In this document: one piece after another, positions 17,089 to 25,332 of the stretch
Position numbering within the stretch: position 1 is the first letter of the stretch
How the letters are laid out: each line of letters begins with the position of its first letter
DNA from: Deltaproteobacteria bacterium
GTDB lineage: Bacteria; Myxococcota_A; UBA9160; UBA4427
Assembly (NCBI GenBank): GCA_002709835.1
Contig: PAQX01000036.1
Span: 19,175-53,770 of the forward strand
Direction of reading: 5' to 3'
Length of the DNA: 34,596 nt
The notes under the pieces: model-generated
The model's database searches: none
Told to the model about the DNA's origin: nothing
Seen by the model: the letters and a program-made list of their open reading frames with translations, nothing else
Made by a program: the position numbers and the translations under genes

Positions 17089-18651
17089 TCACCGACCTGG
17101 CCGGCGAAGCCTCGGAACTTCTCCATGCGCATCGTCGCGCGAGAGGGCGCCTCCCCCTGCTCCCGCACCGCATCCACGGCCTCGTCGATGCGATCGCTCG
17201 CCACGCGACGAGGCCTCCGGGCACATATCGGTGGCATCGCGCAAGCCACGAAGGCTCTCGGCCCCGGTGCGTTCTCCGCCCGCCTGCCGGGCGAGAACAA
17301 CCTGAAGCGCATGGGAGAACGCATGGCTCGCCATCGCGCCTTCTGCAGAGAGCTTGTCCGCGAGCCTACGGCGAGCCGGCCGCTGCAGCCCCCCGTTCAA
17401 GTTCCCCGGCATCGCGGTCGGCGCGCGCTCGGCGTCTTCCCGCAGACCGAGCACGATGATTCGCGGTGACTGCGCCTTGAGGCGCTTCACGAAGTCCGCG
17501 AGCCCATGGATTCCAGACAGCGGATCGATCGGGGTCTCGGGCGAGACCAGAACGAGCGGGGCTGTGCCCCGAATCAGGTACTGGCGGATCCGGGCCAGGC
17601 CCTGGTCGGCCTTCTGGAACATGTGCACCCGCGCGAAGTCGTCTTCAATCGCGGACCTCACCCACTCGAGGGCGGTGACGTCGGGATCGATCAGGACCAC
17701 CGGCATGCGGCTCATGTCTTCCAGGAAAAGCGGATCGGGCGATCCACTCGCGATCCCTTCTCGCGCCTCTGCATCCCGCGTAGGGGTGGGCTCCCTTTCG
17801 AGGGCCGGCGCCGCGACGGGCCGCTCGCCGTGCTCGTCGAGCGGCGCAGGGACGGCGACTACCGGGCCGATCGCCAGGTCTTGGGTCGGGAGCGGGCTCG
17901 CGACGGCGAGGTCGTCCAGACTCGGCTCGGTCGCATCGTTGGTGCGCTCGACGACCCCTTCGACCAGGACATCGGTTGCACTCGTGGCGTGTTCGAAATC
18001 CGCGTCGCCCCCTTCCAGAGGCTCGGCCTCGAGGAGCGGAAGGTCGTCGCCCTCCTCGTCCACTTCGGAGATATCGGCCCCGAAGAGCGGATCCTGGTCG
18101 ATTCCGACCTTCGGGTTCGTCTCGGAGTTCGAGTCGAAGTCGGATTCCCCCCCCGAATCCCGCGAACGCTCGTCGCGGATGCGAAGGCCTTCCATCGCGA
18201 GGTATTGCGCGTTGATCCCCTTCGGGAGGATCAGGTGCGGATCCTCGGAATCCAGCTCGCTGCGGACGTCAAAGATGAAGTCGCCCGAAGGCCACGAGAA
18301 CATCTCCAGGATCGCCGCCTCCGCGGCGTTCGTGATCAGCTCGTGGATGGCGGCCTGACTGATCCCGGCCTCTCTCGAAAGCGTCTCCTCGACCGGCATA
18401 CCGTGGTCCCGGGCCCAGGAGAGCGCGGCGTCGAAGCCGGCGGGGTCGATGACGGATGCCCCGACGAGAAGCTCGCGGAGATCGTTCGGGTGCCCCTTGA
18501 GGCAGGCGCTCTGAACCAGACCGTCACGGAAGACGATGCGGCCGGAGCCGAGGTCGCTCGACAGCGCGAGCACGCCCGACTTCCGGGAGAGACTGATGAT
18601 CTGCAGGATGTCGCCGAGGCTCAGGTCCTCGAGATTGCCGACCAGACTCAT
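17089..18651 (-). CDS. DUF4388 protein with a degenerate receiver domain; 3' part probably frame-disrupted
   Basis: As read, 520 residues. Residues 1-160 are DUF4388 with its helical extension (MSLVGNLEDLSLGDILQIIS, then SGDFIFDV). An acidic linker (about 165-310) leads to a receiver-like domain about 318-430 (MPVVLIDPDVTALEWVRSAI, then APLVLVSPETPIDP), where the phospho-Asp position is Ser. After about residue 475 the sequence becomes Arg/Gly/Ser-rich and ends at 17089, while codon bias moves to the +1 frame from about 17205 (RIDEAVDAVREQGEAPSRAT, then EEERWNQVVCRAALAMREV). A second change, near 16970, favours the third frame up to the next gene. So the true C-terminus may lie near 16.9 kb. 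ATG 18651 follows AGGGG. Confidence 0.7.
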   Translation of the reverse strand: MSLVGNLEDLSLGDILQIISLSRKSGVLALSSDLGSGRIVFRDGLVQSACLKGHPNDLRELLVGASVIDPAGFDAALSWARDHGMPVEETLSREAGISQAAIHELITNAAEAAILEMFSWPSGDFIFDVRSELDSEDPHLILPKGINAQYLAMEGLRIRDERSRDSGGESDFDSNSETNPKVGIDQDPLFGADISEVDEEGDDLPLLEAEPLEGGDADFEHATSATDVLVEGVVERTNDATEPSLDDLAVASPLPTQDLAIGPVVAVPAPLDEHGERPVAAPALEREPTPTRDAEAREGIASGSPDPLFLEDMSRMPVVLIDPDVTALEWVRSAIEDDFARVHMFQKADQGLARIRQYLIRGTAPLVLVSPETPIDPLSGIHGLADFVKRLKAQSPRIIVLGLREDAERAPTAMPGNLNGGLQRPARRRLADKLSAEGAMASHAFSHALQVVLARQAGGERTGAESLRGLRDATDMCPEASSRGERSHRRGRGCGAGAGGGALSRDDAHGEVPRLRRPGR

Positions 18652-18909
18652 GACTTCCCCTGCACTCCCTCACGAAGGCCTTCGCGGATCCCGTTCGGGA
18701 CGAGCGCTTCCCGGACGAGCGAGCAGACGGACCACTCCCCGCTCTCTGAATCGGCTGGCGTGGGTGGGACTTGACCCGGACGCTCCCCCCGGAGAGCGCT
18801 CGGCAAACAAGCAGGACCGACGCGCGGTGGACGTGTCCCTGAAGGCGAAGGAGCTGCGCGGGGGTTGCCGCCGGACTGCGCGGCGCGAAGCCGCAGCGGG
18901 CGAAGGCGC
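18652..18909 (-). other. Intergenic region upstream of the DUF4388/pseudo-receiver gene, with hairpin and possible tiny ORF
   Basis: Next to the M17-N stop is a hairpin (18880-18894, GCGGC stem with a 5-nt loop), a possible terminator without U-tract. A TTG-started frame at 18806-18648 encodes 52 residues ending SLVREALVPNGIREGLREGV-QGKS; its TGA overlaps the DUF4388 ATG (ATGA), the overlap seen throughout this window. Its last 35 codons have the local G/C third-position bias, but there is no ribosome binding site at the TTG. No clear promoter is visible. Confidence 0.3.
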
Positions 18910-19488
18910 CTAGCGTGCTTCCAGACTGGACTCGTCCGTCGAGAGACGAATGCCCGTCTCGCCCGCGGCATCGCACGCGCTCTCGAACGCACGATAGACC
19001 CCGGCGACTTCCGACCGCGGCACGCACAACGTGAGTCGCATGGGGTCGGTCACCTTCGACCATGCGCCCACGATTCCCGCGACGACTGCGGCCGCGTGGC
19101 GCGGAATGTCGTCCGGCTCGATCCCGAGCGGCGAGATCGCGACGCGGGGCACCCGGAGCTTGCGACATCGTTCGAGGGCCAGTCGGAACTCGTCGCTCAC
19201 ACGAAGCCGGTCGTAGTCGGCCCGATCCCCGAGGCCCAGCAGCATGAGTCGCGGCGAGAAGAGCGCGCGACCACACGCGATCAGCATCGCCTCCCCGCTC
19301 CTTCCAGAGAGGTCACCGCTCTCGATCCGACGCGACAGACCGCCACAGAGCCGCCAGTCCGCGCGCGCCGCCCCGCCCCGAAGAGGACGCTCGTCAGTGA
19401 AGAAGCCAGCGACCGCCACGTCGCTCTCGACCCGCTCGAGGGTCAGCGTCGTCAACACGACGTCGATCTCGGGGGTCTCCTGACTCAT
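18910..19488 (-). CDS. Stand-alone M17 aminopeptidase N-terminal domain protein
   Basis: The 192-residue product matches the macro-like N-terminal domain of leucyl aminopeptidases (Peptidase_M17_N), with the run FSPRLMLLGLGDRADYDRL and a Rossmann-like strand pattern. It stops where the catalytic domain would begin: the metal-binding NTDAEGRL-type motif is absent. It is therefore probably not a peptidase; a binding or regulatory role is possible but unknown. The ATG overlaps nusB by 4 nt, so it is coupled to the rib-nus genes. Assignment rests on pattern similarity. Confidence 0.7.
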   Translation of the reverse strand: MSQETPEIDVVLTTLTLERVESDVAVAGFFTDERPLRGGAARADWRLCGGLSRRIESGDLSGRSGEAMLIACGRALFSPRLMLLGLGDRADYDRLRVSDEFRLALERCRKLRVPRVAISPLGIEPDDIPRHAAAVVAGIVGAWSKVTDPMRLTLCVPRSEVAGVYRAFESACDAAGETGIRLSTDESSLEAR

Positions 19489-20084
19489 GCTGCGCGAAGC
19501 TCCCGAGCGATGGCATCGAGGACCCCGTTCACGAACGAGGGAGAGGTATCGCTCCCGAACCGTCTCGCGAGGTCCACCGCTTCGTCGATCACGACCGGGA
19601 CCGGCGTCTCGGTCTCGCGAAGCTCGAAGGCCCCCAGGCGAAGCACGTTCCGATCGACCGCAGCCATCCGCTCGACGCGCCAGTTCCGGGCATGCTGCCC
19701 GACGAGCTCGTCGAGGTCCGTCGCGCCGGCCGCGACGCCGGCGACGAGGCTGCGGGCGAATTCCCGGGCGGTCTTCGGCACGTCGAAGTGTTCGACGATC
19801 CGGTCGAAGGCCTCCCCGCTCGCTCCCACCGGATCAAAGACGGTCACTGCCCCTTCTCCGACGGCCTCGGCGTCGACTTCGAGGGGCGCGGGCTTCTTTC
19901 TCGCCCCCGGGCGCATCGCCTTCGGCGCGCTGGGCGGCCTCGCGGCTTCCTCCGCGGCCCTCACCGCACGGGCGTGCGCCGCATCCCGCGGCCCGGTCTC
20001 CCCGAGGTCGATCGCATAGAGGACCTGGAGCGCTACCTCGCGTCCGGCATGCCGTCCGCCCCCCGCTTCCTCCGCGTCGCTCAC
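19485..20084 (-). CDS. nusB: Transcription antitermination factor NusB
   Basis: NusB with NusE (S10) binds boxA RNA in antitermination complexes, chiefly in rRNA operons. The start is GTG, overlapping the ribH stop (GTGA). Helix 1 is clear (GRHAGREVALQVLYAIDLG) and the C-terminal half is typical (AVDRNVLRLGAFELRE, then VVIDEAVDLARRFGSDTSPSFVNGVL). At 199 residues it is longer than usual (about 140), because a Pro/Ala/Lys-rich insertion of about 45-50 residues (PPSAPKAMRPGARKKPAPLE) sits after helix 1. The ribH-nusB order is widely conserved. Confidence 0.92.
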   Translation of the reverse strand: MSDAEEAGGGRHAGREVALQVLYAIDLGETGPRDAAHARAVRAAEEAARPPSAPKAMRPGARKKPAPLEVDAEAVGEGAVTVFDPVGASGEAFDRIVEHFDVPKTAREFARSLVAGVAAGATDLDELVGQHARNWRVERMAAVDRNVLRLGAFELRETETPVPVVIDEAVDLARRFGSDTSPSFVNGVLDAIARELRAA

Positions 20085-20560
20085 GCCGTGCCTCCCGTCG
20101 CGACCGACCGCATCAGTCGTGCCTGCTCGACGGCGGCCAGGGCGACTTCCCCTCCCTTGTTGCCGTCACTTCCGCCGGCGCGGGCGAGCGCCTGATCGAT
20201 CGTGTCCGTCGTCAGCACGCCGAAACCGACCGGCACATCGCTCTTCTGCATGAGCTCTCGCAGACCATCGGTCACGCCCTCACAGACGTAGTCGAAGTGG
20301 GGCGTTCCGCCACGGATCACCGAGCCGAGCGTGACGATCGCGTCATGGTCGCCGCGATCGGCGAGACGTCGCGCCATCTGCGGGATCTCGAAGGCCCCTG
20401 CGACCCAGTGGAGGGTCAGGTCATCCTCGTTCGCGCCGTGCTCGATCAGCGCGTCCCGCGCGCCATCGATCAGCCGGACCGAGATCAGGTGATTGAAGCG
20501 GGACACCACGAACGCGATTCGCAGACCGGTCGCATCGATCGAAGGCTCGACGACCTTCAT
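20081..20560 (-). CDS. ribH: 6,7-dimethyl-8-ribityllumazine synthase
   Basis: RibH condenses the RibD-pathway ribitylamino-uracil with dihydroxybutanone phosphate, the penultimate step to riboflavin. The 159-residue length is normal. Visible motifs are FVVSRFNHLIS (substrate binding), WVAGAFEIPQMA, TLGSVIRGGTPHFDYVCEGV with the catalytic His, and PVGFGVLTTDTIDQALARAGG. The ATG overlaps the ribD stop and its own stop overlaps the nusB start. Confidence 0.96.
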   Translation of the reverse strand: MKVVEPSIDATGLRIAFVVSRFNHLISVRLIDGARDALIEHGANEDDLTLHWVAGAFEIPQMARRLADRGDHDAIVTLGSVIRGGTPHFDYVCEGVTDGLRELMQKSDVPVGFGVLTTDTIDQALARAGGSDGNKGGEVALAAVEQARLMRSVATGGTA

Positions 20561-21720
20561 CTTCGCTTTCCCTTTCGCGTGCCGACGGGCTTCTCGAGCA
20601 ACGCGTGCACGTGTAGATCGTTCCCACGCCGGGTCACCCGTTCGGGCGAGAGCGCGACCGCGTCCCGAAGCCGCCGCAGCGCGAGAGGCCCGAGCCCGGG
20701 CCGTCCGTCGCTGCCGATCAGCTTCGGCGCGAGCATCCAGTGTACCTCGTCGACGAGCCCCGCCCGCAGGAGCGCCGCAGCGAGCCCCCCCCCGCCCTCG
20801 ACCAGCACCGTCGTGAGCCCCGCCTGGGCGAGCGCCTTCATCGCCCGCGAGAGGTCGACGTGCCCCTCGCCACTCCGCCTGACCGGCACGACCTTTCCCA
20901 CGGCAGCGCGAACCTGAGTCAATCCGCGCGCACGCTCACCGCAGACGACCCACGTCTTCGCCGCGTCCGCGTCCGAGAGCAGCCGGGCGTCCGCCGGCAC
21001 CCGCAATCGGCCATCGAGCAGAATACGAATCGGCGTTCGCAGGGACTTCGTCCCGCGCCGCACGTCCAGCCGCGGGTCGTCGGCAAGCGCCGTTTCAGAG
21101 CCGACCATCACCGCGTCGCTCGCGTCGCGCAGGCGATGCACGAAGGCGCGGCTCTCGGGTCCGGTGATCCAACGGGACTCCCCGCTCGCCGTCGCGATGC
21201 GGCCATCGAGGGTCGTCGCGAGCTTGAGCGTGACCCAGGGGCGGCCACGCTCGACGACAGAAAGAAAGCCGCGGTGCTGGTGCCGACATTCCGCATCGAG
21301 CACGCCCGTCGTCACGTCCAGACCGGCCCGGCGCAGCTTTCGGAAGCCGCGCCCGGCGACCTTGACGTGGGGATCACGGCAGCCAGCCACCACCCGTCCG
21401 ATTCCGGCTTCGACGATCGCGTCGGCGCAGGGGCCGGTGCGCCCCGTGAAGCTGCAAGGCTCGAGGGTCGAAGCGATCGAAGCGCCTCGCAGGGCAAGCG
21501 CGCCGTGCTTCCGACGAACGGCGTCCATCGCGACGATCTCCGCGTGCTTGCCCCCCGGCGGTCGCGTCGTCCCGCGACCGAGGATCCGGTCGCCGCGAAA
21601 GACGATCGCGCCGACGCTCGGGTTCGGGAAGACCCTGCCCTCTCCGCGACGCGCGCACGCGAGCGCCGCCCGCATCATCTTCTCGTCGCGCGCGACCTCT
21701 CGATCGGACGCGGGACTCAC
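20557..21720 (-). CDS. ribD: Bifunctional riboflavin deaminase/reductase RibD
   Basis: RibD deaminates the GTP-cyclohydrolase II product and then reduces its ribosyl side chain. The 387-residue protein has an N-terminal deaminase domain (about 10-150) with zinc motifs HAE and PC...PC in EPCSFTGRTGPCAD; the common SHHGRTPPC reads SFTGRTGPC here. The C-terminal reductase domain (about 155-365) shows VTLKLATTLDGRIATASGES and TVLVEGGGGLAAALL. Start is GTG 21720, overlapping the nrdR stop (GTGA). ribE and ribBA are not in the window. Confidence 0.94.
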   Translation of the reverse strand: MSPASDREVARDEKMMRAALACARRGEGRVFPNPSVGAIVFRGDRILGRGTTRPPGGKHAEIVAMDAVRRKHGALALRGASIASTLEPCSFTGRTGPCADAIVEAGIGRVVAGCRDPHVKVAGRGFRKLRRAGLDVTTGVLDAECRHQHRGFLSVVERGRPWVTLKLATTLDGRIATASGESRWITGPESRAFVHRLRDASDAVMVGSETALADDPRLDVRRGTKSLRTPIRILLDGRLRVPADARLLSDADAAKTWVVCGERARGLTQVRAAVGKVVPVRRSGEGHVDLSRAMKALAQAGLTTVLVEGGGGLAAALLRAGLVDEVHWMLAPKLIGSDGRPGLGPLALRRLRDAVALSPERVTRRGNDLHVHALLEKPVGTRKGKRR

Positions 21721-22229
21721 CGTCCGTCCCGAAGCGTTCGATCGTCGTTTCCGGACTCGGCCTCGTCGTTTTCCGCTTTGTCCGCCCCGATCTCCTCGAA
21801 GAACGCCTCGTAGTCCCGCGGACTCGAGAAGTTGTGGAAGACCGAAGCCCAGCGAACCGCGGCGAGCACATCGATCGCAGAGAGTTCTTCGAGCACGCGA
21901 CGACCAATGTGATCGCTCGTGACCTCGCGCTCCCCGCTCTCCTGCAGCGACCGCTCGACCCGGTCCACGAGTCGCTCGACCGCCTCCGTCGAGACCGGCC
22001 GCTTTACGCAGGCGTGCTCGACGCCCCGCAGCAGCTTGTGACGGTCGTATTCCTCACGACGTTCGTCATGCTTGATGACGCGGGGAAGCACCTCATCCAC
22101 CCGTTCCCGGGTCGTGAAGCGTCGACCGCACTCGTCGCATTCTCGGCGCCGACGGATCTCGGAGCCGTCTCGCGCGAGGCGCGAGTCGATCACCCGATTC
22201 CCGTCGTCCGAACAGAAGGGGCACTGCAC
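21717..22229 (-). CDS. nrdR: Transcriptional repressor NrdR
   Basis: NrdR is an ATP/dATP-sensing repressor of ribonucleotide reductase genes. The 170-residue product begins QCPFCSDDGNRVIDSR and continues RRRRECDECGRRFTTRERV, the CxxC...CxxC zinc ribbon, followed by an ATP-cone (PRVIKHDERREEYDRHKLLR, then FHNFSSPRDYEAF). The acidic tail after residue 150 is common in the family. Start is GTG 22229. It lies 18 bp after glyA and overlaps ribD; glyA-nrdR-ribD is a conserved gene order. Confidence 0.95.
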   Translation of the reverse strand: MQCPFCSDDGNRVIDSRLARDGSEIRRRRECDECGRRFTTRERVDEVLPRVIKHDERREEYDRHKLLRGVEHACVKRPVSTEAVERLVDRVERSLQESGEREVTSDHIGRRVLEELSAIDVLAAVRWASVFHNFSSPRDYEAFFEEIGADKAENDEAESGNDDRTLRDGR

Positions 22230-22247
22230 GGCTCGACCCGCCTTCGC

Positions 22248-23519
22248 TCAGTCCGTCTCGTTCCAGCGCGCCGGATAGAGCGGGAACTGCCGGCACAGGT
22301 CCGCGACCTCGTCGCGCACCGTGGAGAGCAGCTCCGCGTTCTCATGGTCCGCGAGGACCCGCGCCAGGAAGTCACCGATCTGGGCCATCTCGCCTTCGCG
22401 CATGCCACGGGTCGTGACCGCCGGCGTCCCGACCCGGACACCGGAGGTGATCGCGGGCTTGCGCGGGTCGAAGGGGATCATGTTCTTGTTGGCGGTGATC
22501 CCTGCCTCGTCGAGGGCAATCTGCGCGGCCTTGCCGGTCACCTCGCGACCGACGAGGGACAGCATGAAGAGGTGGTTGTCGGTTCCGCCGGAGACGACCT
22601 TGAAGTCGCGGTTCAGGACCGCGTCCGAGAGCGCCTTCGAGTTCGCCACGATCTGCTCCGCGTAGGCGCGGAAGTCCGGCGAGAGCGCTTCCTTGAACGC
22701 GACGGCCTTGCCGGCCACGACGTGCATGAGCGGCCCGCCCTGCAGACCGGGGAACACGGCGCTGTTCAGCTTCTTCTTCCAGTCCTCGTCGCACAGAATG
22801 AGACCCCCGCGCGGGCCGCGCAGGGTCTTGTGCGTCGTCGTCGTTACGATGTGCGCCTTGCCGACCGGGCTCGGATGGACACCCGCGGCGACGAGACCCG
22901 CGATGTGGGCGATGTCGGCGAAGAGAACGGCGCCCACTTCGTCGGCGATCGAGCGGAAACCTTCGAAGTCGATCGTCCGGGAGTAGGCGGTCGCTCCGCA
23001 CTGAATCATCTGCGGGCGGTGCTCTTTCGCGAGCGCACGGACTTGGTCCATGTCGATGCACTCGTTCGTCTCGGACACGCCGTAGGGCACGATCGTGAAG
23101 TGCTTGCCCGAGAAATTCACGGGGCTGCCGTGGGTGAGGTGGCCACCGTGGTCGAGGTTCATCGCGAGGACGGTGTCTCCGCGCTTCAGGACGGCTTCGT
23201 AGACCGCGGCGTTCGCCTGACTACCCGAGTGGGGCTGGACGTTCGCGTGGTCCGCACCGAAGAGCTCTTTCGCCCGCGCGATCGCGAGTTCTTCGATCTC
23301 GTCGACCTCTTCGCAGCCGCCGTAGTACCGGCGGCCGGGGTAGCCTTCGGCGTATTTGTTCGTGAGCACGGAGCCCACCGCTTCGATGACGGCCTCGGAG
23401 ACGAAGTTCTCGCTCGCGATCAGTTCGATCGAGAGGCCCTGTCGGCGGCCTTCGCGGCGAACGAACCGGGCGACTTCCGGATCGGTCTGATCCAGATGGG
23501 GGGTGACGGTCTGGGACAT
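22248..23519 (-). CDS. glyA: Serine hydroxymethyltransferase
   Basis: GlyA converts serine and tetrahydrofolate to glycine and methylene-THF, supplying one-carbon units. The 423-residue protein has the PLP-lysine motif [11 protein letters not shown] preceded by VTTT, the N-terminal [25 protein letters not shown], the PLP Asp in [14 protein letters not shown], and the C-terminal [14 protein letters not shown]. The ATG at 23519 has AGGG upstream. The 142-bp gap to fabF shows no gene. Confidence 0.97.
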   Translation of the reverse strand: MSQTVTPHLDQTDPEVARFVRREGRRQGLSIELIASENFVSEAVIEAVGSVLTNKYAEGYPGRRYYGGCEEVDEIEELAIARAKELFGADHANVQPHSGSQANAAVYEAVLKRGDTVLAMNLDHGGHLTHGSPVNFSGKHFTIVPYGVSETNECIDMDQVRALAKEHRPQMIQCGATAYSRTIDFEGFRSIADEVGAVLFADIAHIAGLVAAGVHPSPVGKAHIVTTTTHKTLRGPRGGLILCDEDWKKKLNSAVFPGLQGGPLMHVVAGKAVAFKEALSPDFRAYAEQIVANSKALSDAVLNRDFKVVSGGTDNHLFMLSLVGREVTGKAAQIALDEAGITANKNMIPFDPRKPAITSGVRVGTPAVTTRGMREGEMAQIGDFLARVLADHENAELLSTVRDEVADLCRQFPLYPARWNETD

Positions 23520-23661
23520 TTCGAAACCCTTGCTCTGATCCTCGCTCGAGACAGTCCCGGAACGTCAGCGGGGCCGGATCGGTCTCTTCATGCGAAGGGG
23601 CGACTGGGGGGGCGAGGATTCGGTCGGAGAATAGCGGGCAGATCCGAGGAAATCAGTGTTC

Positions 23662-24942
23662 TCAGGGGTTTCCGCCGCTCGCTGGCGCGTTTGGACCGGC
23701 AAGAATCAGGCAACCGTTGGTCCCACCGAACCCGAAGGAGTTGGAGAGAACCCGTTGGACCCGCGCGGGTCTCGCCCTCTCTGTCACGTGATCGAGTTCG
23801 CAGCCCTCCGCCACCCGCTCGAGGTTCGCCGTCGGCGGCAGGATCTGGTCTCTGAGCGACTGGATCGAGAGGATCGCCTCGAGCGCACCGGCCGCCCCGA
23901 GCAAGTGCCCCGTCGTCGATTTCGTGGCCGAGATCGGCGGCGGTGTGGACCCGAAGACCGTGCGGAGCGCGTAGGCTTCTACGGGATCCCCCGCCGGCGT
24001 CGCCGTGGCATGGGCGTTCACGGCATCGATCGCCCCCGCGTCCACCCCCGCGCGCACCAGCGCGGCGCGCATCGCGCGCACGGCGCCCCGCCCTTCCTGG
24101 TCCGGTGCGCTCAGGTGAAACCCGTCCGCCGAGGCGCCGTAGCCCTCCACGATGGCCAGCGCTTCCGCGCCCCGGGCGCGGGCGTGCTCCTCCGCCTCGA
24201 GCACCAGCACCGCCGCTCCCTCCCCGAGTACGAAGCCGTCGCGATCCGCATCGAAGGGGCGACTCGCCCGGGCGGCGTCGGGGTTGTGCGAGAGCGCCCT
24301 CATGGCGGCGAAGCCCGCGATCGAGAGCGGCACGATGGGGGCTTCGGCGCCCCCCGCCAGGGCGACGTTCGCCGTGCCCCGCGCGATGGCTTCCATCGCC
24401 TCGCCGATCGCGTGACTGCTCGAAGCGCACGCCGTCGAGTGGGCGAGGTTGGGGCCGCCGAGGCCATAGTGAACGCTGATCATGCCGCTCGGCATGTTCA
24501 CGATCGAATACGGCACGACGAAGGGAGAAACCCGCCGCGCACCCCGGGTCTCGAGGATCTTCTGGTTCGCGAAGAGCGTCTCCACGCCCCCCACGCCGGA
24601 CCCGATCGCGACCATCACCTGCTCGCGATCCAGCTTCTCGAAGTCGAGACCCGCTTGGGCGACGGCCTGCTGCGACGCCTGGAGAGTGAATCGCAGGATG
24701 CGGTCGAGGCGCCGCGCGTCCTTTGCAGAGACGTCGACGAGGGGCGGCTCGGACTTGACCTCGCACGCGATTCCGACCGGCAGCGCTTCCGTATCGAAGC
24801 GCGTGATCGCGGCCGCGCCGGACTCGGCACGGCAGACCGCGTCCCACGTGGTCTGGACGTCGACCCCGCTCGGCGTGACGCACCCGAGGCCGGTGACCAC
24901 CACGCGTCGTTGCTGCGCGCCGGGTTCGGTGGTCATCACCAA
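23662..24942 (-). CDS. fabF: Beta-ketoacyl-ACP synthase II
   Basis: FabF elongates acyl-ACP with malonyl-ACP in type II fatty-acid synthesis. The 426-residue protein has the Cys-His-His triad: Cys in TACASSSHA, His in NAHATATPAGD (usually NAHGTSTPLGD) and His in KSTTGHLLGAAGA. The N-terminal VVVTGLGCVTPSG and C-terminal SNSFGFGGTNGCLI are standard. It starts 33 bp after the acpP stop. Some divergence in active-site loops (HATATPAGD) makes specialised chain-length use possible, but the context supports primary metabolism. Confidence 0.94.
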   Translation of the reverse strand: MVMTTEPGAQQRRVVVTGLGCVTPSGVDVQTTWDAVCRAESGAAAITRFDTEALPVGIACEVKSEPPLVDVSAKDARRLDRILRFTLQASQQAVAQAGLDFEKLDREQVMVAIGSGVGGVETLFANQKILETRGARRVSPFVVPYSIVNMPSGMISVHYGLGGPNLAHSTACASSSHAIGEAMEAIARGTANVALAGGAEAPIVPLSIAGFAAMRALSHNPDAARASRPFDADRDGFVLGEGAAVLVLEAEEHARARGAEALAIVEGYGASADGFHLSAPDQEGRGAVRAMRAALVRAGVDAGAIDAVNAHATATPAGDPVEAYALRTVFGSTPPPISATKSTTGHLLGAAGALEAILSIQSLRDQILPPTANLERVAEGCELDHVTERARPARVQRVLSNSFGFGGTNGCLILAGPNAPASGGNP

Positions 24943-24975
24943 CGTGCGCGGAAGCGCGTCGCGAGCGGCCGTAGC

Positions 24976-25212
24976 CTACTCGTCCACGCGCTCCTTCAGG
25001 TATCCGATTGCATCGGAAATCGTCTGCATCTTCTCCGCGTCGTCATCGGGGATCTCGATGTCGAAGGTCTCTTCGAGGGTCATCACGAGCTCGACGATGT
25101 CGAGGGAGTCGGCGCCGAGGTCGTCGATGAACGAGGCGTTGGCGGTCGCCTCCTCCTTGGAGACACCCAGCTGTTCGACGATCAGATCAGTGACGCGTGC
25201 TTCGAGAGACAT
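24976..25212 (-). CDS. acpP: Acyl carrier protein
   Basis: AcpP carries acyl chains on a phosphopantetheine attached to the Ser of DSL (in [15 protein letters not shown]). The 78-residue acidic protein matches the family. I start at ATG 25212 ([14 protein letters not shown]), preceded by GGAGG; a longer frame upstream adds residues without family similarity. It sits between fabD and fabF, with fabG missing from its usual place. Confidence 0.96.
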   Translation of the reverse strand: MSLEARVTDLIVEQLGVSKEEATANASFIDDLGADSLDIVELVMTLEETFDIEIPDDDAEKMQTISDAIGYLKERVDE

Positions 25213-25264
25213 GGTTCGAGGACCTCCAACAGAAATCGTCCTGAATGGGCGGGACAAGGCTAGC

Positions 25265-25323
25265 GCCGTACCCCCAGTACGGCATGCCGGCGGACCTCAG
25301 GCGGGGTCCCGGGAGGCGCTCCC
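25265..25323 (-). other. Two tandem hairpins between fabD and acpP
   Basis: A perfect 7-bp hairpin, GCCGTAC/GTACGGC with a 5-nt loop, spans 25265-25283. A second, GGGAG/CTCCC with a 3-nt loop, spans 25311-25323 just after the fabD stop. Neither has a U-tract. They could stabilise or process mRNA so that acpP, which is needed in large amounts, is expressed above fabD (inference). Confidence 0.4.
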
Positions 25324-25332
25324 AGCGGGGTG

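Noticed and set aside
18755..18785. T-arm-like GGGTCAAGTCCC on the minus strand
   Set aside because: The loop is one base short and no cloverleaf surrounds it.
23656..25263. Long plus-strand frame opposite fabF and acpP
   Set aside because: Both minus-strand genes carry intact catalytic motifs; the plus frame has none.
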